From positions 62,001 to 126,000 of the forward strand of contig JADFMN010000001.1 of NCBI GenBank assembly GCA_022563855.1: 64,000 nucleotides of DNA, in the 5' to 3' direction. This document shows positions 33,624-41,272 of the stretch, piece by piece (position 1 is the first letter of the stretch; every line of letters starts with the position of its first letter). The notes beneath the pieces are model-generated. The model made no database searches and was not told the DNA's origin. It saw nothing but the letters and a program-made list of their open reading frames with translations. The translations under genes and the position numbers were made by a program. This DNA is from Armatimonadota bacterium. Lineage in GTDB: Bacteria; Armatimonadota; Fimbriimonadia; Fimbriimonadales; Fimbriimonadaceae.

Positions 33624-35504
33624 TTAGACGGCAGCGGCTACTCTCTGGGGAAGCGGCAGACCCATAGCCTCGAGCCATTCGTTGAGCTTCTTGAGCCTTT
33701 TTGAATTGTCTGCGGGCAGAAGCAGCGGCCTGCCGCGGCAGTCGATGATTATCCCGACCGTGCCGCCTTCGAGCGTCGTTGCTATCGATTTGCCCTTGCC
33801 CTCTCCTATATCAAAACCTCTCGCCGGCGATACGGTGACTGTCATGGTCTCGCCGCGACCGAGAGGGATGACCAGGATTTGCCCGACGCGGACGTCGTGC
33901 TCTATGCCATCGCCGGAGATCGAGATGCACGGATCGCCCTCCTTGCCGCGTCCAACAGCGGAGATGCAATGACCTGCTTTGATGATGCAATCGAACTCGA
34001 AAACCTCGCGCGCCGCCTGATAGAAGTGCTCGCTCAGGACGCCGAGGTGCGGCATCATGAAAATCGAGTCAACCGTCAGCATCGTTATCCCCTCAGGTTC
34101 GTAGGCGTCCATCATCATCAGCGCTGACTGTGCCCTATCGGGAGCGTGCGAAAGCACCCCTCCCGAACCGATGATCATGTCCAACTCCATCATTTTGATC
34201 AACGTTTGACCCGTTCCCTTCTGCTCAAAGATTTCACCGATATCGCGCTGCTGTTGCATGCCCTTCAGACTTCGCGCAAGCGATTTGTGGTGGGCAAACG
34301 CGAGGCGGAGAGCCTGTCTTGCGACCGCGTGCTCGATCAGCAGGTCTTCGTACGTGTGAGGAATCGTCGTCGGGCGGATCATCTTGTTTCGGAGCCGGTT
34401 GCGAACTTCGTGCCGATCCATTTCAAACGGCAGCCAGCGCACGATGTCCTCGATCCCAGACTCCTTCAAGACGTTGCAGATCGAGTAGCTCAGCCCTAGG
34501 TTCGCCGAAACGGTGCGGTTATAAATTCTCTCATCACCATCTGCAGCAAGGAACACGGAGAACACGTCGGTCGTCGCTCCACCGATGTCGACGCCGATCA
34601 CGTTTAGCTTCTCTTTGACCGCGTACTCGTTCAGGAGCTTGCCGACCGCGTTCGGCGTAGCCATGACCTCTTCGCTCGTCCACTCAAGAAGCTTTGAATA
34701 CCCAGGGGCTTGCTGCATGACGTGCTCGAGGAACAGCTCGTGAATCTCGTCGCGCGCGGGCCCGAGGTTTTCGCGCTCGAGCGTCGGGCGAATGTTGGCG
34801 ACAACCTTGGTTTCGATGTCGGAACCAAGGACCTCCACTACCGCATCGCTAGCCATGTTGTTGCCGGCGTATATCACGGGGAGCTTCATATCGCCAAACC
34901 TCGGCTTCGGATCGGCGCGCATGATGACCTCCGCCATATCGGTGAGGTGCGTGACCGTTCCGCCGTCGGTGCCCCCTGACATCAGGATAATATCAGGCCT
35001 GAGCCTGCGGAGAATGTCCACCTTCTGAAACTCTTCTCGGCCGTCGTCCACAGCGAGAGTGTCCATCAGAATCGCGCCAGCACCGAGAGCGGCCCGCTCG
35101 GCGGATTCGGCAGACATCGCCTTCACGACACCAGCGACCATCATCTGCAGCCCGCCACCGGCCGACGAAGTCGATACATAGAGATCTGATGCTTCGAGAT
35201 CGTTTGACCTTGTCCCGGTCACCTCACCGTTTTTCAACAAGCGCCATACGCGTCCGTTGTCGATCAGCTTTCTGCGACCCTTTTCGAATCCTTCCGGCAC
35301 CTGTTCGGCCGTGATCTCCTCCACCTCAGTAATAGCGTTGATTACGCCCAGCGTGACGTCTTCAAACGGCTTTTCCACGGTCGTCGGCGCCTCTCCCCTG
35401 GCCACGAGTCGATACTGGCCTTCGGGGTTGCGCTCGATCAAAATGGCCTTCGTCGTAGTTGAACCGCAGTCAGTGGCGACGATGCGCCTGATGTCGTCGG
35501 GCAT
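33624..35504 (-). CDS. GlmL/MutL-like ASKHA ATPase (B12-mutase accessory family)
   Basis: The start at ATG 35504 gives MPDDIRRIVATDCGSTTTKAILIE, the phosphate-1 motif of the ASKHA fold. Further blocks are LYVSTSSAGGGLQMMVAGVV, LMSGGTDGG, VIYAGNNMA, VIGVDIGGATTDVFSVF, IIGSGGVLSHA and MMDAYEPEGITMLTVDSIFMMPHLG. This matches the MutL/GlmL family, found with glutamate mutase and other adenosylcobalamin mutases and thought to act as a reactivating chaperone. No mutase subunit gene is in the window, so its partner is unknown. The 626-residue length is somewhat longer than typical GlmL. Confidence 0.85.
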   Translation of the reverse strand: MPDDIRRIVATDCGSTTTKAILIERNPEGQYRLVARGEAPTTVEKPFEDVTLGVINAITEVEEITAEQVPEGFEKGRRKLIDNGRVWRLLKNGEVTGTRSNDLEASDLYVSTSSAGGGLQMMVAGVVKAMSAESAERAALGAGAILMDTLAVDDGREEFQKVDILRRLRPDIILMSGGTDGGTVTHLTDMAEVIMRADPKPRFGDMKLPVIYAGNNMASDAVVEVLGSDIETKVVANIRPTLERENLGPARDEIHELFLEHVMQQAPGYSKLLEWTSEEVMATPNAVGKLLNEYAVKEKLNVIGVDIGGATTDVFSVFLAADGDERIYNRTVSANLGLSYSICNVLKESGIEDIVRWLPFEMDRHEVRNRLRNKMIRPTTIPHTYEDLLIEHAVARQALRLAFAHHKSLARSLKGMQQQRDIGEIFEQKGTGQTLIKMMELDMIIGSGGVLSHAPDRAQSALMMMDAYEPEGITMLTVDSIFMMPHLGVLSEHFYQAAREVFEFDCIIKAGHCISAVGRGKEGDPCISISGDGIEHDVRVGQILVIPLGRGETMTVTVSPARGFDIGEGKGKSIATTLEGGTVGIIIDCRGRPLLLPADNSKRLKKLNEWLEAMGLPLPQRVAAAV

Positions 35505-35638
35505 ATGCCGGATTATGGCCGATCCCGTAGCCGCTGGCAAACGGCAGCAGGGCGTTGGCGGCGCAGGCAAGATTCCTTGGTGATCAGTTTGCTATACTGC
35601 TACCTGACTCAGCCCTACACGGGCATGGAGCCACGATT

Positions 35639-36784
35639 TTGGCAGGGGTTACTTTCAAAGGCGTTACAAAGGTCTTCGGCAGCGGCGAAAAGGCCGTCCG
35701 CGCGGTGGACAATTTCGATCTCGAAATACGGGATCAGGAGTTCATGGTGCTCGTCGGTCCGTCCGGCTGCGGCAAGACGACGGCGCTGCGCATGATCGCC
35801 GGACTTGAGGAGGCCACGGAAGGGGATCTGTTCATCGCCGACAACAGGGTTAACGACGTGCCACCGAAGGATCGCGACATCGCGATGGTGTTTCAAAACT
35901 ACGCCCTTTACCCGCACATGAGCGTTTACGACAACATCGCTTTTGGGCTGAGGCTTCGTGAGCTGAAAGGGTTTTTCTGGCAGCTGGCCAATCTGAAGGC
36001 CGCGCGCCAGGTCAAAAAGAACATCGATGACCGCGTGCACGATGTTGCAAAGATGCTCGACATTGACATGCTGATGCATCGCAGGCCGAAGGAGCTCTCA
36101 GGCGGGCAGCGTCAGCGAGTCGCGCTCGGGCGCGCGATCATCCGAAAGCCGAAGGTGTTCTTGATGGATGAGCCGCTTTCAAACCTTGACGCAAAGCTGC
36201 GCATCCAAACCCGGGCGGAGCTTGTCCGCTTGCACCGACAGCTGGGCATAACGACGATCTACGTGACGCACGATCAGGTTGAGGCGATGACGATGGGCCA
36301 GCGGATCGCCGTCATGAAGGACGGCGTGTTGCAGCAGTGTGGCGATCCGGAGAGCGTCTACAACACGCCGACCAACAAGTTCGTTGCAGGTTTCATCGGC
36401 GCGCCGCCAATGAACTTTCTCGACGGTACTGTTTCCAGCGGGAAACTCAGCCTTGGGACGCTGACTTTGGCTATTCCCAGCGGGCATCCAGCGGCTGAGA
36501 TGGACGGAAAGAAGATCACCGTCGGTATTCGTCCCGAAGACGTTTACGATGCGGCCAACAACTGCCCGGTGCCGGTGACTGACGGCAACTCGTTTTCGGC
36601 CCAAGTTGACGTGCTCGAAAAGCTCGGCTCGGAGGACACGGCGTACCTGGTCGCCGACGGCACTCATATCACGGCTACGCTCGATCCTGGGACGCGGATC
36701 GAATCGGGGGTTACGGCCACGTTCGCAATAGACCTCGATCAGATTCATATCTTCGACGCCGAGACGGAAGAAGCGATCCGGTAG
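35639..36784 (+). CDS. Sugar ABC transporter ATP-binding protein (MsmX/UgpC type)
   Basis: This ATPase energises carbohydrate uptake transporters. TTG at 35639 preceded by GGAG gives LAGVTFKGVTKVFGSGEKAV, the usual family N-terminus; the frame is open upstream but without similarity. Walker A is GPSGCGKTT, the Q-loop is in MVFQNYALYPHMSV, the signature LSGGQRQRVALGRAI, Walker B VFLMDEP and the H-loop YVTHDQ. A C-terminal TOBE/OB region (from GFIGAPPMNFLDG) follows. No permease or binding protein is adjacent, fitting a shared ATPase serving several transporters. It is divergent from the glmL-like gene. Confidence 0.93.
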   Translation: MAGVTFKGVTKVFGSGEKAVRAVDNFDLEIRDQEFMVLVGPSGCGKTTALRMIAGLEEATEGDLFIADNRVNDVPPKDRDIAMVFQNYALYPHMSVYDNIAFGLRLRELKGFFWQLANLKAARQVKKNIDDRVHDVAKMLDIDMLMHRRPKELSGGQRQRVALGRAIIRKPKVFLMDEPLSNLDAKLRIQTRAELVRLHRQLGITTIYVTHDQVEAMTMGQRIAVMKDGVLQQCGDPESVYNTPTNKFVAGFIGAPPMNFLDGTVSSGKLSLGTLTLAIPSGHPAAEMDGKKITVGIRPEDVYDAANNCPVPVTDGNSFSAQVDVLEKLGSEDTAYLVADGTHITATLDPGTRIESGVTATFAIDLDQIHIFDAETEEAIR

Positions 36785-36987
36785 ACGGTCGGCTCAGGGT
36801 TTATGCCAGGAACCGACCGGAAACCGCGACGACTGACGACGATGGCCTTGACCGGCGATAATTCAGTGCCCAGCAAAATTAACGGGTTTTGTGGATAAAT
36901 CGCTCTTCATGACCGGCGATGGAAGTACCCTGGTAGCTAGGCCGCAATTTCGGCCGAATTTATAGTTATATCTTGGAGGGTTGCTAT
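36785..36987. other. Intergenic region before the third secreted paralogue
   Basis: No gene is seen. A 7-bp inverted repeat (CGGTCGG/CCGACCG, about 36787-36819) follows the ABC gene and may terminate it weakly. Only the last 30-odd bases (GGCCGAATTTATAG, then TATATCTTGGAGG) match the long leader of the other paralogues, so this copy lacks the structured leader. Confidence 0.6.
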
Positions 36988-38025
36988 ATGAGAAAGATTC
37001 TTGTACTTATAGCGGTCGTGCTGGTTTCTGGCATCGTATCCGCTCAGAACATGTTTACGAACGGGGACTTTGAGACAGGCAGCTTGGCGCCTTGGACTAT
37101 CACGGCCACATCGTCGAATGGGATGACAGAAGAGCAAGGAGTCGTGTTGTTCGACATTGATTTCGCCGATCCTCTTCCGGAGTCGCTCGGTGCGCGTTTC
37201 GAGGTTGGTCAGGTTGAGGCGCAGCGCGGATTCTTTGAAGGGATCGAGATGACGCAGGACCTCAACTTGACCGCCGGGCTGGAGTACGCCTTCTACTTTG
37301 ACTGGGCCGCATCGTATACCGGGGGCGGAAACTTCGGTGACTGCGGCTTTTTCGACCTCATAGTAGACGGTGTCGTTCTAGACAGCGGAGTGGCTGGCAA
37401 CTGCGGCCCTGCTTTCCCCACTTCGTTCGGCAGCCTGAGCGCAAACTTCACACCGACTACGACCGGCGTGCACACGGTTGGGGTGCGGATCACGAGGAAC
37501 GGGGAAACGGGTTTCGCTGAAATCTACCAGCACATCGACAACGCGTCCGCAATAGGGCCAGAGGAAACCGTCGTGCCGGACAGCTTCACGCTGTTCCGCG
37601 GGGTTCTGACGGGCGGCGGGCTGAGCGACCTGCTCGCCAGCGACGACAGCTGGATGACGGTGCTGCCGGGGATCACGCTGAACCAGGCTGAGCGCCAGGT
37701 GCAGCTCGTTATTGAGGGCACGTCTCCGACCGAGACGCCTTCCGAGCTTCGGATCAGAGTGGAGGCGCACGCCGAGATCAACAACATCGGACAGTGGATC
37801 GAGCTGTGGAACTACGACACGAACTCTTACGAGCAGGTCGACTTCATGATCGCTACGACGGTGGATTCGATCGTCGAGGTGAGCATCACCGTCGATCCGG
37901 GCCGCTTCATCCAGGCGGGAACGAAGAAGATGAGGGCCAAAGTCAGCTACAAAGAAGCTGGGATTGTGCTCTTCTTCCCGTGGCTGATCAGCTTCGACCA
38001 GACCGTGTGGGTGATCGTTCCGTAG
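36988..38025 (+). CDS. Secreted protein with conserved C-terminal domain (copy 3)
   Basis: From ATG 36988 (TTGGAGG upstream) the product has a signal peptide (MRKILVLIAVVLVSGIVSA), the same NGDFETGSLAPWTI module as copy 1, and the shared C-terminal domain ending TVWVIVP. Its N-terminal module is closer to copy 4 than to copy 1, and includes FDWAASYTGGGNFGDCGFFDLIVDG with two cysteines (DCGFF, GNCGP) that may form a disulfide. A shared terminator follows directly. This and the next gene look like a tandem duplication. Confidence 0.87.
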   Translation: MRKILVLIAVVLVSGIVSAQNMFTNGDFETGSLAPWTITATSSNGMTEEQGVVLFDIDFADPLPESLGARFEVGQVEAQRGFFEGIEMTQDLNLTAGLEYAFYFDWAASYTGGGNFGDCGFFDLIVDGVVLDSGVAGNCGPAFPTSFGSLSANFTPTTTGVHTVGVRITRNGETGFAEIYQHIDNASAIGPEETVVPDSFTLFRGVLTGGGLSDLLASDDSWMTVLPGITLNQAERQVQLVIEGTSPTETPSELRIRVEAHAEINNIGQWIELWNYDTNSYEQVDFMIATTVDSIVEVSITVDPGRFIQAGTKKMRAKVSYKEAGIVLFFPWLISFDQTVWVIVP

Positions 38026-38040
38026 ACGGTTGACGACGAA

Positions 38041-38069
38041 AGCCCCGAGCGAGCAGTTCGCTCGGGGCT
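38041..38069 (+). terminator. Terminator after secreted paralogue copy 3
   Basis: A perfect 12-bp stem (AGCCCCGAGCGA, loop GCAGT, TCGCTCGGGGCT) followed by TTTC lies 16 bases beyond the stop codon. It is identical to the hairpins at 39350 and, inverted, 31429. Confidence 0.88.
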
Positions 38070-38072
38070 TTC

Positions 38073-38296
38073 AATGTTAGCCTGGCCGTCCCTTCGACGC
38101 ATCGGCCGTGCAGTTGACGGGCGAGCTGGGAACGTCGATAACGGTCGCGCCGAAGGCCCTTGGGCCGCAAGAGACCTGCCCGGTAGATTTATCGGGCTTG
38201 CGGATGAACCGCTCTTCTTGGGCCGCGTTTCGAGTAACATATTGCTTCAGTCGCGCTTGCGGCCGAATTTATAGCTATATCTTGGAGAATTGCTAA
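38073..38296 (+). promoter_or_regulatory. Conserved long 5' leader (copy A)
   Basis: This is the plus-strand counterpart of 31201-31428. Possible elements in order: GGCCC/GGGCC hairpin near 38155-38165, GCA/TGC (38167-38169 with 38177-38179), a CCCG/CGGG hairpin around 38179-38195, GCGG-ATGAA-CCGC at 38200-38212, and AAGAG/CTCTT enclosing the middle stems. The stretch CCGGTAG...CGGGCTTGCGGATG has a loose resemblance to the 3' part of c-di-GMP-I riboswitches, but key upstream elements are not convincing. TTGGAG at about 38283 is the ribosome binding site for the ATG at 38297. Confidence 0.6.
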
Positions 38297-39334
38297 ATGA
38301 AAAAGATTCTTGTAGTTATGGCGGTGGTGCTGGTCTCCGGCATCGTATCCGCCCAGAACATGTTTACGAACGGGGACTTTGAGACAGGCAGCTTGGCGCC
38401 TTGGACTATCACGCCCACGTCGTCGAATGGGATGAGCGAAGAGGAAGGCGTCGTGCTGTTCGACATTGATTTCGCCGATCCTCTTCCAGAGTCGCTCGGT
38501 GCGTATTTCGAGGTTGGCCAGGTTGAGGCGGCGCGCGGCCAATTCGAAGGGATCGAGTTCACTCAGGATCTCAACTTGACCGCCGGGCTGGAGTACGCCT
38601 TCTACTTTGACTTTGCCGCATCGTACACCGGGGGCGGAAACGTGCCTGACTGCGGCTTTTTCGACCTCATAGTAGACGGCGCCGTTCTAGACAGCGGAGC
38701 GGCTGGCACCTGCGGCCCTCTTTTTCCCACCTCGTTCGGCAGCCTGAGTGCGAACTTCACACCGACTACGACTGGCGTGCACACGGTCGGTGTGCGGATC
38801 ACGAGGCTCGGGACAACGACTACCGCCGAGATCTACCAGCACATCGACAACGCGTCCGCAATTGGGCCGGAGGAGACCGTCGTGCCGGACAGCTTCACGC
38901 TGTTCCGCGGGGTTCTGACCGGCGGCGGGCTGAGCGATCTGCTCGCCAGCGACGACAGCTGGATGACGGTGCTGCCGGGGATCACGCTGAACCAGGCTGA
39001 GCGACAGGTGCAGCTGATCATTGAGGGCACTTCTCCGACTGAGACGCCTTCCGAGCTTCGGATCAGAGTAGAGGCCCACGCCGAGATCAACAACATCGGG
39101 CAGTGGATCGAGCTGTGGAACTACGACACTAACTCGTATGAACAGGTCGACTTCATGATCGCTACGACTGTGGACTCGATAGTCGAGGTGAGCATCACGG
39201 TCGATCCGGGCCGGTTCATCGAGGCGGGCACGAAGGAGATGAAAGCCAAGGTCAGCTACAAAGAAGCTGGGATTGTGCTCTTCTTCCCCTGGCTGATCAG
39301 CTTCGATGAGACCGTTTGGGTGATCGTTCCGTAG
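38297..39334 (+). CDS. Secreted protein with conserved C-terminal domain (copy 4)
   Basis: The 345-residue product matches copy 3 almost throughout: signal peptide MKKILVVMAVVLVSGIVSA, the NGDFETGSLAPWTI module with DCGFF and GTCGP cysteines, the linker IYQHIDNASAIGPEETVV, and the shared C-terminal domain ending FDETVWVIVP. It differs in scattered residues (for example GAYFEVGQVEAARGQFEG), so the duplication is not very recent or is diverging by selection. It has the long leader and a following terminator. Likely secreted or surface-located. Confidence 0.88.
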   Translation: MKKILVVMAVVLVSGIVSAQNMFTNGDFETGSLAPWTITPTSSNGMSEEEGVVLFDIDFADPLPESLGAYFEVGQVEAARGQFEGIEFTQDLNLTAGLEYAFYFDFAASYTGGGNVPDCGFFDLIVDGAVLDSGAAGTCGPLFPTSFGSLSANFTPTTTGVHTVGVRITRLGTTTTAEIYQHIDNASAIGPEETVVPDSFTLFRGVLTGGGLSDLLASDDSWMTVLPGITLNQAERQVQLIIEGTSPTETPSELRIRVEAHAEINNIGQWIELWNYDTNSYEQVDFMIATTVDSIVEVSITVDPGRFIEAGTKEMKAKVSYKEAGIVLFFPWLISFDETVWVIVP

Positions 39335-39349
39335 ACGGCTAGCGACGAA

Positions 39350-39382
39350 AGCCCCGAGCGAGCAGTTCGCTCGGGGCTTTTT
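39350..39382 (+). terminator. Terminator after secreted paralogue copy 4
   Basis: The same 12-bp GC-rich stem as at 38041, here followed by five Ts (39378-39382), a canonical intrinsic terminator. Confidence 0.9.
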
Positions 39383-39491
39383 ACGTTTGGCTTGCGGTCA
39401 CTTCGACGAAAACGCCATCTATCAACATCTCGGCGCGATTCATGGCGTGATCAGACCATTTTGGCGTTACACTGCATATCAGGAGTTCATC

Positions 39492-40205
39492 TTGCGTCGA
39501 AAAATCATTTGCGCGCTGGATACCGGCGAGCTGTCAGAGGCTAGGGCCATGGCAGCACGGCTAGCGCGCTATGCGGGGGCGTTCAAGGTAGGCCCAGCGC
39601 TGGTGCTTCAGTACGGTCTTGACGTCGTCGATTACTTGCGCGAGGATGGCGTGGACAGAGTTTTCCTCGACATGAAGTTCCACGACATCCCGAGCACGGT
39701 CGGACGGGCGGTACGCGAAGCCGCTAATCGAAACGTATGGATGCTGACGCTGCATATCTCTGGCGGGCCGGCGATGCTCACTGCCGCAGTGGAAGAGGCA
39801 AAGTTCCACGGAGACACGAAGGCGCCACTCTTGATCGGCGTGTCCGTTTTGACTTCGTTGGACCAGCACGTTCTGACCGATCACCTGGGCGTCCGGCGAT
39901 CTGTTGAGGAGCACATGGTTTACCTTTCGAAGCTAGGCGTGGACTGTGGCCTGGATGGAATCGTTTGCAGCGTTCATGAAGTGGCTGCAATTCGAAAGGA
40001 GATCGGCCGCAGCATAATCGTGACACCTGGAATTCGGGCTGCTCACGATGACAGACACGATCAGCAGCGCGTCGGTGACGCGAAGTCTGCGCTCAGCGCC
40101 GGTGCCGACTACCTCGTTCTGGGACGTGCGTTGACGAGCGCAGACGACCCGATTGCGGCGTTGCAGGGGCTCGGCATAGAGACCGAGGAGTGGCACGCCG
40201 TTTGA
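39492..40205 (+). CDS. pyrF: Orotidine 5'-phosphate decarboxylase
   Basis: PyrF makes UMP from OMP, the last step of de novo pyrimidine synthesis. The start is TTG at 39492 with AGGAG six bases upstream; the longer upstream frame from 39387 has no family similarity. RKIICALDTGELSEARAMA gives the first substrate loop, FLDMKFHDIPSTV the catalytic D-x-K-x-x-D array, and IIVTPGIR followed by ADYLVLGRALTSADDP the phosphate-binding end. The 237-residue length is normal. The stop overlaps the mutY start (TTGA). Confidence 0.94.
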   Translation: MRRKIICALDTGELSEARAMAARLARYAGAFKVGPALVLQYGLDVVDYLREDGVDRVFLDMKFHDIPSTVGRAVREAANRNVWMLTLHISGGPAMLTAAVEEAKFHGDTKAPLLIGVSVLTSLDQHVLTDHLGVRRSVEEHMVYLSKLGVDCGLDGIVCSVHEVAAIRKEIGRSIIVTPGIRAAHDDRHDQQRVGDAKSALSAGADYLVLGRALTSADDPIAALQGLGIETEEWHAV

Positions 40206-41272
40206 ACGGCGCTGCAGAACGGCTATTGGCGTGGTTTGCGGCAAACAAGAGGCCGTTGCCATGGCGCGGGACAGCTGACCCTTACAGAATATGGGTCAGC
40301 GAAGTCATGTCGCAGCAAACTCGACTGGAGGTTGTGGCGGAGTACTTCTTGCGCTGGATGGACAGGTTTCCGACAGTAGAGTCGCTTGCTGCCGCAGACG
40401 AGGACTCGGTGCTGGCAGTCTGGCAGGGGTTGGGCTACTATCGCCGTTGCAAGAGCTTGCGGCTTGCCGCAGCGATCGTTGCCCGGGAGGGTTTCCCAAC
40501 TGATAAAGCTGGCTGGCAAAAGCTGCCCGGCATCGGCGATTACACGTCAGGAGCGATCGCTTCCATCGTTAGCGGTGAACGCGTGACTGCCGTCGATGGC
40601 AATGTCCAGAGGGTGTACGCAAGGTATCACGCAGACTCGAGCCACAAACTCAAGAAAGCGGCGGACTCCTGGTGTCAAGAACTGTTGGCTGAGGCTTCGC
40701 CCGGCGATTTGAACCAAGCTCTGATGGAGCTTGGCGCAACCGTATGCCGACCGTTGTCGCCGTCATGTTCCGAGTGCCCTCTCGAGTTCGACTGCGAGGC
40801 GTGCGCCACGGGCGATCAAGAGGCGTATCCGGCCAGGGCTAAGCGGCCGCCGATGAAAGAAGTACGATTGCGCGTGCTAGTCCCGAGATGCGCGGGGCGA
40901 TACGGATTGCGAAAGATAACGGATGGACCGTGGTGGGTCGGCATGTACGGATTCCCGACTTTGACATCTGACGAGTATAGCGCTGATTGGCCTTCGATGC
41001 CGCTGATCTCGATCGGCGAGCATCGACACACGGTGACGAATCACCGGCTGATCTTCCAGGCATGGGTCTGTGAATTCCCACGCGCTGACGATCGATTCAT
41101 GTGGGTGACTGAGGAGGAACTGCAAGCGGTTGCGCTGCCCTCGCCGTTCCGCGCAATCGCACGCTCAGCACAAACGACGCTTGCTGACACAGTAGAGGGA
41201 GACTCCGACGATCACGACATGCGCAAGAACTCTGTCGGCTGTACGAGCAGGCCGTCTTCAGCGAGAAAGTAG
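40202..41272 (+). CDS. mutY: A/G-specific adenine DNA glycosylase
   Basis: MutY removes adenine opposite 8-oxoguanine. TTG at 40202 overlaps the pyrF stop as TTGA and is preferred; GTG at 40190 is an alternative. Blocks: PLPWRGTADPYRIWVSEVMSQQTR (catalytic Glu in SEVMSQQT), WQGLGYYRRCKSLRLAA, LPGIGDYTSGAIASI and AVDGNVQRV (helix-hairpin-helix and catalytic Asp). The [4Fe-4S] cluster is C-x6-C-x2-C-x5-C (CRPLSPSCSECPLEFDC), and a C-terminal NUDIX-like domain follows with GEHRHTVTNHRL. The 3' end overlaps the convergent gene by 61 bases. Confidence 0.95.
   Translation: MNGAAERLLAWFAANKRPLPWRGTADPYRIWVSEVMSQQTRLEVVAEYFLRWMDRFPTVESLAAADEDSVLAVWQGLGYYRRCKSLRLAAAIVAREGFPTDKAGWQKLPGIGDYTSGAIASIVSGERVTAVDGNVQRVYARYHADSSHKLKKAADSWCQELLAEASPGDLNQALMELGATVCRPLSPSCSECPLEFDCEACATGDQEAYPARAKRPPMKEVRLRVLVPRCAGRYGLRKITDGPWWVGMYGFPTLTSDEYSADWPSMPLISIGEHRHTVTNHRLIFQAWVCEFPRADDRFMWVTEEELQAVALPSPFRAIARSAQTTLADTVEGDSDDHDMRKNSVGCTSRPSSARK

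Noticed and set aside
38155-38215. c-di-GMP-I riboswitch in the surface-protein leader
   Set aside because: CCGGTAG...CGGG.TTGC.GATG resembles the 3' half, but the GGGACGCAAAG segment carries a different base at the ligand-contacting A and the upstream GCAAACC element is missing; kept only as a hint in the leader finding.
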